64,000 bases of DNA from Tipula vernalis. Lineage: Eukaryota; Arthropoda; Insecta; Diptera; Tipulidae. Each line of letters starts with the position of its first letter. The first letter of the stretch is position 1. The stretch is from assembly GCA_958295665.1 (NCBI GenBank), contig OY282558.1:313940092-314004091 (forward strand), given 5' to 3'. This document shows positions 12,817-23,399 of this stretch, piece by piece. The notes beneath the pieces were generated by a model. The model saw nothing but the letters and a program-made list of their open reading frames with translations, was not told the origin of the DNA and did not search any database. The position numbers and the translations under genes are program-made.

Positions 12817-13590
12817 ATGTCTAAAAATCAATACGTAAGCTCACAACTGCGAGGTGACGATAATCTCGAGACATCAAATCGCACCGATCAAGCGACCGAT
12901 TCACAATTAATCGTCCAAGGTGCTCCAATGATTATTAATACCAATAACTTTTCAACTCCAATTTCAGGTTCAATCTACGCTTTTCCGCAAACACATTCAT
13001 CAAAATCTGATTCTGTTTCAAGCAATGCAATTTCGTCTGTTTCTACTCTCAACGTAGAGAACCCGTATCCGTCTGAGTGTGCAGCTCTTAGGGTCTCTAA
13101 CTCTTCTTTGACCTTGCTGCCAACTACCTTAATCATGGTTCAAGACTCCAGAGGATCTCATCAGCAGTTCCGTGCGTTATTGGACTCAGCGGCAGAATCA
13201 AGTTTGGTTACTGAAAAGTTTATTCAATATTTAAACTTATAGCGCAACCATGCCTGTGTGAACATCAAAGGTTTAGGTTCTATAAGCGCCGGTAGAACAA
13301 AAGGATCTGTGCAATTGAACATTCAAAAATATGATGAGAGCTCTTATAATGAGAAAATTAACTTCTGATCTTCCCCCGATTACATTAAAGTTAACAAGCC
13401 TCGAAAAGGTTCAGTCTTTACATCTTGCTGATCCACATTTCAATCACTCGAGTCCCGTAGACATACTCTTAGGAGGAGACATTTTCATGAAATTACTGCG
13501 ACCAGAAAAATACCAACTGGATGACGATCTATTTGCACAAAACACATATTTCGGATACGTCATCTCTGGTAAGGCATCCTTTAAATAAGA
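12817..13590 (+). pseudogene. BEL/Pao gag remnant and aspartic protease
   Basis: The first frame (12,817-13,242) is serine/asparagine rich and ends in FRALLDSAAESSLVTEKF, the retropepsin active site. BEL elements usually have D-S-G here, and this copy reads D-S-A. A stop at 13,240 separates it from 13,331-13,588, which continues the protease tail with SSPVDILLGGDIFMKLL and FGYVISGKA, both typical of peptidase family A17. The enzyme would cleave the Gag-Pol polyprotein inside virus-like particles. The stop, the shift and the G to A change make it non-functional. Confidence 0.8.
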
Positions 13591-13639
13591 TGATGGCTCC
13601 GTTTCAGCAAACAACACAGTCATGAATTGTCACGTCGAC

Positions 13640-15300
13640 CTCCATGATACAATTCAGAAATTCTTTTAGGTAGAGGATATCGAGCGCCTAGAAAATAGAA
13701 CCGAACACTGGTGCGAGTCTCATTATAGGGAGAATACTATTAAGGACAACAAAACACGTAAATACATCGTGCGGTTACCATTTAAACCCAATTCGCCTGA
13801 TCTCGGAAATTCGTTACATTTGGCAACCAAGAGGCTTTTTGCAATGGAGCGTCGATTCCAAAAATTTCCTGAACTACAAAACAAGTATTCAGAGTTTATG
13901 AAACAATACATTGATCTGGGCCATATGTCTCTAATTCCACACGCTGAAATCAAAGGATCCACCACGAACACATTTTACTTTCCACATCATGCGGTACAGA
14001 AAAATTCGAGTTCAACCACGAAGTCGTCTCGTTAAATGATAAATTAGATCCTGGATCGTCAATACTGCAAGAATTATTCTCCATCCTGGTTTGATTTCGG
14101 AAACACGAAATTGCGTTCGCAGCTGACGTGGAAAAGATGTTCAGGCAGGTCATCGTTCACGAAGAAGATCGCGATTATCAGTGCGTAGTCTGGCGCGGGA
14201 ACCAAAACTCCCCGATCCTACATTATCGCTTAAATACCGTCACGTATGGTACAGTTTGGGCTACGTTTTTAGCTTCTCGAACCCTACAAAGAATTGCAGA
14301 CGACTTACCAGCTGATTTTGCCGATTAAAAACGTGTCATAAAGGCAGACTTTTACGTCGACGATTTGCTTTCGGGTTGCGCGAACATGGATCAGGCCAAA
14401 TATCTTCAGCCAAGAGAAGTCGAGGAATTGAGCAGCAGCGGGTTTAGACTAAGGAAATGGTTGTCGAATAGCCTAGAACTATTGAGCACTTTACCAAAGG
14501 ATGAGCAGGAGACATTGATTGAGTTTGATAATGGCGAGACTTTCGTGAAAACCCTGGGTCTGGTTTGGATAACCTGTTCGGATTGCTTTACTTTCAAAAT
14601 TAGTAAGATCAATGATTCCAGCCCTACTACGAAACGAAGGTTCCTATCCATTACTGGTCGTATCTTCGATCCATTAGGATTCCTCTCAGCATGTAAGGTC
14701 GACGCTAAAATCATGTTTCAAAAACTCTGGCTCCACAAGCTCGACTGGGACGATCCTCTGCCCGAGAAAATGGAATTGGAATGGGAAAAACTACGTTCGA
14801 ACTTTATTCTATTTGAGAGATTGCACATTCCTTGTTTTTTGAATAGACCACCATCACCCGTCAATGTAGAATTATATGAATTCTCAGACGCGCTAAAAAA
14901 CGCATACACAGCCGTAGTTTATCTGAGAGCGGCCGATCAAAATGGTTGCTCTTCTGCCGCGTTTAGAATGTGCCGCCTTGCTATTGGTAACATTTTTATC
15001 AGTCCTTCGATGTTCCTTGGATATCCCGAATCTGCAGATATATGGCTGGACTGATTATATGATTGTTCTTGCATGGCTTTCAGATGTTCCCAGACGGTGA
15101 AAGAGTTTCATCGCAAACCGTACATCATTCATTCTGGACCGGGATCATGTGTTTCTTTAAAGTAGAATCCAGCAGACTTGGCGTCACGAGGAATATTTCC
15201 AGATCAATTAATCAACAACCCGCTGTGGTGGTAAGGTCCAGAATTCCTACAATTATCAGCCGATCACTGGCCGAAATCATCTGACGTCATTTGTCTTTGC
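13640..15300 (+). pseudogene. BEL/Pao reverse transcriptase and RNase H
   Basis: The RT would copy element RNA to cDNA. At 13,769-14,035 the N-terminal fingers are visible (ERRFQKFPELQNKYSEFM, YIDLGHMSLIP, YFPHHAV). After a frame change come AFAADVEKMFRQV, VVWRGNQN and TYGTVWATFLASRTL up to a stop at 14,326. The catalytic box FYVDDLLSG follows at about 14,350-14,376. Positions 14,380-15,054 give the connection domain (STKR-like block near 14,630, IFDPLGFLSACKVDAKI) and the RNase H start ELYEFSDALKNAYTAVVYL with its first aspartate. RNase H then decays in mixed frames to about 15,300. A premature stop follows DFAD, and at least three shifts occur. Confidence 0.88.
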
Positions 15301-15576
15301 AGCAACGACTCATTTTGTACCGACTGACTTCAGTGCTGTAGCGAAATTATTCGAGAGGTCTTCGTCTTTCTCATATATCATTCGAACAATTGCTCACTGT
15401 TACCGCGCTTTTATGATAGATTTCGAACTAAACAATGTTTTTTGTATTTGACAGGTTCTCAGATTAAGCGGGCTACAATGTTTGCCGTACGGTGGGGTTA
15501 GAGTTAAAGGTTCATAGATGATATCAGTCGAATCACCAAGGGTTCCGAACTACAACGAGGCAGTAAACTTCGGGCA

Positions 15577-16317
15577 TTGTCCCCGTTTATTGATGACCAG
15601 GAAACGCTAAAAGTTGGTGGACGGATCGGTTTGACAACTTGCTGTTCATATGACATCAAGCATCCGGCAGTACTCGATGCCCGCCATCCCTTCACAGAAG
15701 CACTCGTAAGGACCTTACATATGCAGCACTTACATTCTACACAACAACAGTTGCTCTCCATTATCCGTCAAGGATATTTTATTATCGGGGCCAAAATTCT
15801 TGCCAAAAAGATAGCTCGTTCCTGTGTCACTTGCAGTCGACATCGTATAAGGACATCATAACAACAGATGGGTAATCTTTCGTCTTACCGAATTACTCCG
15901 TCACGACGATTTTCCACAGTGGGTGTCGATTTCGTTGGCCCAGTCAAGGTGAAATCTAAAACCGGACGAGGCACTAAAATCCAAAAGGGATATATTGCGG
16001 TATTCGTCTGCTTGATCATTAAAGCCGTACACGTCGAAATCGTATCAGATTTCACCACAGATGCGTTTTTGGCCTGCTTAAGACGATTCATTTCTAGACG
16101 TGGGCATGCAACCCATATATATTCCGACAACGGATCCAATTTCGTCGGTGCGAAGAGGAAAATCAGCCAAATCTATAATATCTGCCCACAGGTTTCCGAA
16201 AGTGAGTTGCGAGATTTCTTGTCTACTAAGCAGATCGACTGGCACCTTATTCCACCATCGTCACCATACTTCGGCTGTATGTGGGAAGCCGGCGTCAAAT
16301 CGATGAAGAGACACTAA
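15577..16317 (+). pseudogene. BEL/Pao integrase
   Basis: The enzyme inserts element cDNA into the genome. The zinc-binding part is at 15,577-15,861 (H-x-H pair in LHMQHLHSTQQ, then SCVTCSR). After one stop the catalytic core runs 15,868-16,317 with VDFVGP (first D), IYSDNGSNFVGA (second D) and WEAGVKSMKRH (E). All three catalytic acidic residues are present, so this is the best-preserved domain of the element. A stop follows directly after KRH. Family-like coding continues at 16,330-16,455 with VLSQIECLLNSRP and ILTPGH. Confidence 0.92.
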
Positions 16318-16642
16318 ATACGTACAATCGGTGAGTCGGCGCTTACTTCTGAAGAATATTCCACAGTGTTGTCCCAGATAGAATGCCTATTAAATTCCCG
16401 ACCCATCGCTCCAACCGATACAACGTTTTCCGACAATTACGAAATATTGACTCCAGGACACTGCCGGTGTATTCCTCCAATTCCATACACAGAGTCAGAT
16501 TATGAGGTAAGGGGTTCAAGCCATTGTTTCCGATGCTCGAAAAAGCATCGATGTTTTCCGATATTACCCTGAGTCTATATGTTGATTTACATACCCTACC
16601 TCTTTGCAATCCTCTCTTCATTTCTTTCAACAAATCATTCTT

Positions 16643-18145
16643 TCACACAGTTTCTTTCATTGCAATCCACTGTCTCTTAAAATTGAGAGGTAGCTCACCC
16701 ATCTCAGAATATATGGTGTGTATTGGGGTTGAGTTAATCGCACCCAATACCACCCTCGCACATGCATTCTCAACTCTCATCAATTGGCCAAAGGCCCCTT
16801 TCGCTCCATCGCCATACACACTAATGCCATACGCTATTTTGGAGGATACCAACGCCTTTCGCAACATATTAGTCACTCCAGGGTGAGCGCCCTATTTCGG
16901 TTTACTCACCCTTTTGATCACATTTAAACGTTCCTTAGAATTATCAGCCAAGTACTTCATATGCCTACTAAAATTCAACCGTCGATCAATCCATACTCCC
17001 AAATACCTATCCACATTAACTTGCTCAATACGTCGTTCATTTATTCTTATATCAATCTCTCCGTTATTCATTCTGAAACCCATTATGGCACATTTCACCG
17101 GATCAATAATTTCATTTACTCTTATTTGTGCATTCTGCGCTGCTCGATCAATGCGACGACCCCTGCCAATTACAACAAAATCATCCGCAAATTGTAAGAC
17201 AACTTTGTCTGTCAAATTGATCCGGTGAACAGCAGCGGTATACAGGTTAAAGAGAGTAAGAGATATTTTGCTCCCTTGGGGTAGTCCAAGTTTTACTACT
17301 CCCTCCAACCTGTAATTTTGTTCTTTTAAGATAACCTTCCTTTCACACATGAAATCTTTGACCCAATCACAAACTTACATTGGAAATTTCAAATTGCTCA
17401 GAATTTGATGCAATTTCCACATAACCACATAATCATATGCTCTTTCAAAATCCAAAAATACCGCAACTACCTTTTTATTCTCCTTTCTCACTTTTCACAC
17501 AAACTTCTCAATACATTCAATAGCAGAGTGGCCCTTACGGAAACCGTAGGTTGTTTTTGGCAACGAATTATTATCATTCTTAAAAATTCCAATCCGCTCT
17601 TTCAACATTCCATTCAACAACTTAATAATTACATTTAACATACATATACCTCGATAATTCGTTGCCATATTCCGATCTCTATCCCTTTTAGGTATATGCA
17701 CCAATCTGCATTCCTTCCATTCGTTTGGTATTCTGGACCCCATCCATACCTTGTTGAGTACTTTTAGCAGACTCCTTTTCGATTCTGTATTCAACATCTG
17801 AATCATTCCATAACTTACTCGATTCATTCCTGGGGTGGTTGATTTGGAACCTTCCAGCACTCTCAGGAACTCATCCCATTCAAACATTTTATTCATTTTC
17901 CAATTTACCCTCCTATCACTCGCAACATATCCATTTTCAAGAAGGTTATCTTCTACATTTAAAAACATATTCAAAAAATCACTCCCTTTCGCGCGACAAT
18001 CATTCACCATAATATGGGTTTCTCCACATTTGCCTTTCACTCGGTTAAATTTATCCCATACATTCTTTGTTGTGGTCCAATGTGTCATTTCTGATACATA
18101 TTCCCTCCAACTTATCCTTTTAGCCTTGCGAATAGCTTTTTTCAA
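16643..18145 (-). pseudogene. LINE ORF2 reverse transcriptase domain
   Basis: Frame 18,145-17,495 carries KSTTPGMNRVSYGMIQML, RIPNEWKECRLVHIPKRD, NYRGICMLNVIIKLL and TYGFRKGHSAIECIEKFV, which are RT blocks 0 to 3. A frame change leads to 17,350-16,892 with KLGLPQGSKISLTLFNLY and the catalytic VLQFADDFVVIGRG. RT block 7 follows as VDRYLGVWIDRRLNFSRH. A further shift leads to 16,876-16,643, the thumb/C-terminal part (MLRKALVSSKIAYGISVYG). The protein would prime cDNA synthesis at a nicked target. Two frameshifts inactivate it. Confidence 0.9.
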
Positions 18146-18213
18146 TCATCCATTCATTTTGCCATACATAATTTTATTCTCTGCATTCATATTCCTGTTA
18201 AACTCACGCAAAG

Positions 18214-19209
18214 CTATTTGTTTTTTTTGTAACAATGTTCAATCTCCTTGTTCCACCATCCATTTATGCGTATCTCTTTCATATCGACAGTTCTCACACA
18301 CCTTTCATTCACTCTTTGTATTTCAGTATTAAGTTGGCTTTCATTCAGTTCAATTTCTCCGAGAATCTCATTCATTTCTCTTACCCATTTACCTTGATTT
18401 ATAATCTTACACTTTCTTTTAAACACTCGATGGTCACCCTTGATCAAATGAATCATGATGTGATCTGAACCCAAATTTTCTTCCTCCACATTCCATGTGA
18501 CTTGGTAAGCCAACGCGGCAGATAATAAAGATAGATCCAATGCGTTGGATGTACCTCTCAAGTTCGCTAATCTAGTTGGCCTTCCATCATTAAGCATTAC
18601 CAGGTCGGAATTCAAAATGCAGTCGGCCAACAGATTCCCTCTCACACAGTTTCCCATACACCCCCACATTCGCTCGTGTGCATTCCAATCTCCACATACA
18701 ATTAATTGAATTTTTCCATTTACCCAGTCAAATAACTTGACAATGTCGGCAGACGCCCGGCCTCCTTCATCAGCATCCAAAGCTTGAGGTATATACACAC
18801 TCACAAGTACTAGATTTCTGCCCAAATTGGCTGTTTTACCAGCTACTGCTTCCAAAAACGTGAAATCTGGTAAAGTTATTTGTTGGAGTAGGATATTATT
18901 GCGAAATGCTATCGATACCCCACCATAACCGTCCGTTCTAGCTTTGGACAGAAATCCATACCCTTTCAAATTAAACGTCTTGCCCATTTTTTCCCATGTT
19001 TCACTCACACATAATATATCTACATTTACTCGGCTAAAATAATTCACAAGCCTATCCTTTTTTGCGTATAGGCTTTGTGCATTTATTTGGCCTATAACAA
19101 GCTGCTCATTCGGTACATTCATTCTACTATTTAAAGATCTACTCATAATTACATTCAATTTTGCGATAAATCGGTCTCTACTATATATTGCTGTATCTGT
19201 TTTACTCAT
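18214..19209 (-). CDS. LINE ORF2 endonuclease domain (apurinic-endonuclease type)
   Basis: This is an open frame of 331 codons starting MSKTDTAIYSRDRFI. It would nick the target DNA for target-primed reverse transcription. Visible motifs in order are IGQINAQSLYAKKDRL (Asn active site), ILCVSETW (metal-binding Glu), GYGGVSIAFRN, VLVSVYIPQ, LIVCGDWNAHERMWG (Asp and Asn), NALDLSLL and NLGSDHIMI (terminal Asp-His). All catalytic positions of the exonuclease-endonuclease-phosphatase fold appear present. It ends in a stop at 18,214 before the RT frame, so endonuclease and RT are no longer joined. This is the longest well-preserved catalytic domain of this element. Confidence 0.88.
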   Translation of the reverse strand: MSKTDTAIYSRDRFIAKLNVIMSRSLNSRMNVPNEQLVIGQINAQSLYAKKDRLVNYFSRVNVDILCVSETWEKMGKTFNLKGYGFLSKARTDGYGGVSIAFRNNILLQQITLPDFTFLEAVAGKTANLGRNLVLVSVYIPQALDADEGGRASADIVKLFDWVNGKIQLIVCGDWNAHERMWGCMGNCVRGNLLADCILNSDLVMLNDGRPTRLANLRGTSNALDLSLLSAALAYQVTWNVEEENLGSDHIMIHLIKGDHRVFKRKCKIINQGKWVREMNEILGEIELNESQLNTEIQRVNERCVRTVDMKEIRINGWWNKEIEHCYKKNK

Positions 19210-19252
19210 TATTTAATTGTTCGTGCTCCAATATAGCTAATTCCGCCTGATT

Positions 19253-20544
19253 TTAAAGTGGTCGCTTCTTTTGTTGAGAATCACCGTCGGTTGCATCGAC
19301 CTCCATTGATGGTGTAATTGTATTTGATTGTTGTGTTAAATGTTGTTGTTTCGATTGTTGTTTTTGTAATTGTTCTATTTGTTGTTTTAAATATACTGGT
19401 TGTAAATTTTGAATTTGTGGTAAGTTTTTAATATGTTGTAGTTGTTGTTGTGTTTGTGTTTGTTGTGGCTTGGCTTGTTGTGCTCTCATCTGGAGTTGTG
19501 GTTGTAGTTCCTGTTCTGTTGTTTGTTTGGTTTCGGTATTTAGTACTGCATGTTGTTCCTTTGGTAGTTGTGTCCTACTATTCCCTTTTTAGACATCAGC
19601 GAAGGATGTTGTCTTGGTTGAGGCTGGTGTTGTATTTGCATACAGTCTGTAGTATTTAGTTTTGGCCTCGTGGAATGTTAAACGATCAACTGTTTCTATT
19701 TTTACAATTTCGGCTTCTCTTTGGTAGACTGAGCAGCTTTTGCTGTTACTGTGGAGTCCTTGCCCGCAATTTGTACATTTTATTGTTGTGCATTCCTCTT
19801 GGTGAGGCAGTGGATCGCTGCATTTTATACATGTTGAAAATTTGTTTGGCATCGTTTTTTGGTGTGTCCAAATTTGAGGCATGTTGTGCATTTCATTGGG
19901 TTTGGAATGTACAATCTGACATTTAATATCAGAAATCCCGCTTTGATATGTTCCGGGAGCGCCGGCGTGTTTAATGTTAAAATTATTGAGGGTGTGTCTC
20001 GTAACTTATTATTTACCCATCTTTTCATTTTCCTAACTTCCACTACATCTTGTTCCTTTAGTCCTTCGGCAATGTCCTGTTCACTTATATTTTCTAAGTC
20101 TCTTGAGAAAATTATTCCCCTCGAGCTGTTCAATGTTGGATGCTCAATTACTTTTATTTCAACTAAACTTCCCAATTTGGTCGCCATGAGCTATGCGTTT
20201 GCAGTTGTCCCGTTTTTGACCAACAATAACAGTTCGCCGGCTCTAGTCCGTTCCGTTTTTACAATGCCTGTTGCTGTTATCATGTCTAAGGCATTTTGGA
20301 TGTAAAACGGCGATAGCTTGGATAGATTTTGTTTTTCATCCGCATGCTTCATAATTAAAAATTTTTCGTTTGAGTTAACTTCGCTTTCTCCAGCTTTGAA
20401 ACCTACTCGTCTGACACGATAATCTTCGGCCCTTTTTCGTTTATTCATTGGCTGAGTATTGTTTCCAATTTTCATTAGTGGCGAAAACGGATTCTGAGAT
20501 GCCGCCATCGTTATCGCATTCTCCTCCAGGCCCGTAGCCCTCAC
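19253..20544 (-). pseudogene. LINE ORF1 nucleic-acid-binding protein with CCHC knuckles
   Basis: ORF1 would coat element RNA. The start region MRATGLEENAITMAASQ lies at 20,544. An in-frame TAG at 20,193-20,191 follows the RRM-like segment KLSPFYIQNALDMI, and the same frame resumes at 20,187. Knuckle 1 is CTTCLKFGHTKKRC near 19,855. After a one-base shift come knuckle 2, CIKCSDPLPHQEEC, and knuckle 3, CTNCGQGLHSNSKSC, then YQREAEIVKIETVDRLTFH, typical of jockey/I ORF1 proteins. A second segment at 19,489-19,253 is almost half glutamine and ends in KKRPL. It probably belongs to the ORF1 tail after a break at 19,589. ORF2 begins 44 bp further on. Confidence 0.85.
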
Positions 20545-20800
20545 CTTATTTTAGATAAATCTATACTACTTTTTTATTTTTTTTTTATTTTTTTTTTACA
20601 AAAACAAAAAATAATTTCAACACAAAATGTTCAAAATGCCTTGGGTATATATCACTTTATACTGTCCCACACTTGGTATATAAATTGTTTATCACACTTA
20701 TAGTCACTAACTAATTATATTTCCACTCAAAAATGAAAAAATTGTAAAAACTCAAAAAAAAAAAAAAAATTTAAAATTTGACAGCTCAATAACACGACTT

Positions 20801-22638
20801 TTGTCTACGACGTATGAAGATGAACTGAAGGAATAAATTAGATGAAATCAAGCAGTTCGAATGTGAGGAGACTTTTAATTTCGAAAGTATTCGAATGTAT
20901 ATCCAAGCTGTATTATCCAGGCTATGAAGCTCAATTGATGATTTATTTGTTCCAAAGCGATTGAAAGGTTGCAAATAAAGAATAAAAAAATTGAAGGATG
21001 GTGCTAGAAAAGGATAAAATATAAGATAACAACAGAAATAATTTTACACATTTCTAATATGCACATACTTTTAGTATTTATTAAATTTTTTTTATTTCTA
21101 ATAAATTTGTGAAAATCTTTAATATTTTCGTTTTTTAACGATTTTACTTGTAGTGTCACAAAAATTAAAAGCAGCTGATAAATATTTCAAATTATTTAAA
21201 TCAAAAAAGCTGTTTAAGGGACATTTATGTTACGATATTATAATAATAAGAAAAGTTAGGGCTTTTTTTTCATTTTATAATCTTTCAAAAGTCATGCGCA
21301 TACAAATTTTTTCAAGCCATTTTAATTTAATTTATGGCTTTATTAAAAATCGCACGACAAAATTAATGACACCTTTCTGTGTAAAAAAATATATTTCTGA
21401 AGCAAGTTTAAAATAACTAAAATATTATTTAATTCAAAATAAATAATACAGAAAACGCCTTCACTATTTTTTAGTCAACTTGATACATATTTTTATTCGG
21501 CGATTAATAATTAGTACTACCACACATGATTCATATAAGTTTTTGTTCAAAGATATTTAGAACAGCTTTGTTATTCATTTTTTTAAAATTTGGGCGTTTA
21601 TCATTCAAAACTTTAAGGGAGAAAAACACCCTTTTACTATGGATTGCTATGGAAATCAGTGAAAAGTTATACCACTAAAAAAGTTTCTAAAAAATACGTC
21701 ATTATTATTATGGCTCTATACTCTAGAAGGCTCTGCTGTTACATGAAAATTTTACTTTATTGTTTTTTTAACAAAAACAAAACGTTTATGACTACAGTTA
21801 AGTTGTAACAAAACCTGATGGTATTCACTGATTGAAAACGTTTGCTTTTATTAAAATAATAATAAAGTAAAGTTTGTATGTAAAAGTTTTTTGAAAACCA
21901 AAATTTTGTTGTTTTAATATTGTTTTGGTGGTTTCAAAAAGGTTTTCGCCGAATATTTGGAAAAAAAAAATTTAATTTGTCACGGAAACCACGGCGACTC
22001 GTAGTTATAAAAATTATTTTAATCACTTTTTCTTCTAAAATAAATTTTTTAATGAAAATGTTTCAAATTCTTACCTATGCTCTCTACGATATTTTTACTA
22101 TTTGTTTGAATTTCAACTTATATGATTATTGGTTAAAAGAATAGTTTAATAATGTTTTTTATTTAAACCAAAATTTATAAAATTTTCGAAACAACTGCAT
22201 TCTGGTCAAAATGGAATGAAAGCTTACAAAACATGTGGTCACTTAGTCAATAAACATTACATAGATGGCAGTACAAATTTGGTGAAATCGAAAAAAATTG
22301 CCTCTTGGAGATATTTTAACTTCTAAATTGCAAAAAAAGCAAAACAAATTCACCAAATATTTAAAATGAGTGAAAATTTTGTGATTAAATAATTGTTTTT
22401 CGTAATTTTCTATAAACTACTGTAGATATCTCAGTTAAACTAGTAAAACGAAAAATTTAGCAAGCAGAAAAAAATAATTCATATGTTTCCACTGTGAAAA
22501 AAATGTTCACTAAGTATTTTGATAAACTTAAAAGATTGTTGTAATAACCTAGATCATTTAAATAAACAAATAAAAAAGTGTTACATGCTTCTAATAAAAA
22601 CTTTGAATTGTAAGCAAGTCACAAATTAACATTGATAG
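20801..22638. other. AT-rich interval without recognisable genes
   Basis: A frame at 21,153-21,416 (+, 87 codons) and another at 21,920-22,144 (+, 74 codons) are lysine/phenylalanine rich with no motif. I expected the missing 3' part of the BEL element to resume here if the LINE had simply inserted into it, and I see no such sequence. Confidence 0.4.
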
Positions 22639-23047
22639 CACAGGACCACAAAAAACAAAATGACGGGATGGTTCCATAAATGAGCCCAATTGGATTATAT
22701 GTCTTTTGGGTCGCTGAAATCGAATCCGAAACCGGTTTTGCCCCATCACGTCGGCGTTTTTTCTAGCCTCAAGAAACAGCTTGAAACTATCAAGCCCAAC
22801 AATATCAACCCTTAAACCTTATAACCCTATACCTTCATAGCTCAATAACATTGAGATCGATAACCTATAAACCTAAAACCCATAGTTTCAAAATCTATAA
22901 CCTCAAAACTCATAAATCTCAAATCCCAATATACTACAAACCAAAAATGCAGGAAAAAACAAAATACCTTACACGCAAAACTCAAACCTCAACCTCAGAG
23001 AGTTTTAGCTTTATAAATCCATACGTCTATCACTTCATAACCTCAAA
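22639..23047 (+). repeat. Left terminal inverted repeat of the 3.1-kb element
   Basis: It begins CACAGGACCACAA. The inner two thirds consist of short AT-rich phrases built on ATAACC / ATAAACC, giving it a simple-repeat look. It pairs with 25,310-25,727. Confidence 0.88.
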
Positions 23048-23399
23048 ACGGATAAACCCCACTGAAGTGGGGGGAAGTGAAAAAAATAGCATGTCACAAT
23101 ATAACTCCGAATCATGCAGAATAAAATTTCATAACTCCACATCCCCATAACTCCATACAACATAATGCCTCAAATCTCCATAACCCCAAAAGTCTATAAT
23201 CCTATAACCGCATAACCCTTTAACCCTATAACCCAGACAATCTATAACCTTATAGCCCCATAACCATAAAGTGAGCCTTAAACAGCCTGTAATCTCAGAA
23301 AGCTACAATCAAAACTTATGCTCGAGACTTAATTCTTGTTTGAACCAGTAATTCAATCTTATTTATCATAATCTTTGGGTCTTCAAAATTATAAATCGA

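Larger units (their letters stand above)
12817..16460 (+). mobile_element. BEL/Pao LTR retrotransposon, pol region only
   Basis: Protease, reverse transcriptase, RNase H and integrase appear in the BEL/Pao order on the plus strand, spread over all three frames. No LTRs were recognised, most of gag is absent, and the right end stops in the post-integrase region where the minus-strand LINE begins. It is not functional. Confidence 0.9.
16470..20800 (-). mobile_element. Two-ORF non-LTR retrotransposon, I-like, 5' end near 20,800
   Basis: Reading right to left there is an A/T-rich 5' leader (20,800-20,550), ORF1 with a triple CCHC array, a Q-rich ORF1 tail, then ORF2 with endonuclease and reverse transcriptase. 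The 3' part fades at about 16,470-16,640 into the plus-strand BEL element, with no poly(A) or TAA-repeat tail at the junction. Intact stretches are long (331 codons for the endonuclease), so this is among the younger copies in the window. The I-group call is inferred from the ORF1 zinc knuckles and RT motifs. Confidence 0.88.

Noticed and set aside
15885..16139. Minus-strand frame across the BEL integrase
   Set aside because: Shadow of the real plus-strand coding sequence.
17835..18332. 165-codon plus-strand frame
   Set aside because: Antisense shadow of the LINE ORF2. The minus strand carries all RT motifs.
19859..20305. 148-codon plus-strand frame
   Set aside because: Antisense shadow of LINE ORF1 with its CCHC knuckles.
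12355..21000. LTRs for the BEL element
   Set aside because: No direct repeat of LTR size was seen flanking the coding region, so none is annotated.
22639..23290. Possible telomere (TTAGG-type) array
   Set aside because: The ATAACCC phrases are irregular, match neither the insect TTAGG repeat nor a strict period, and are explained as part of the transposon TIR.
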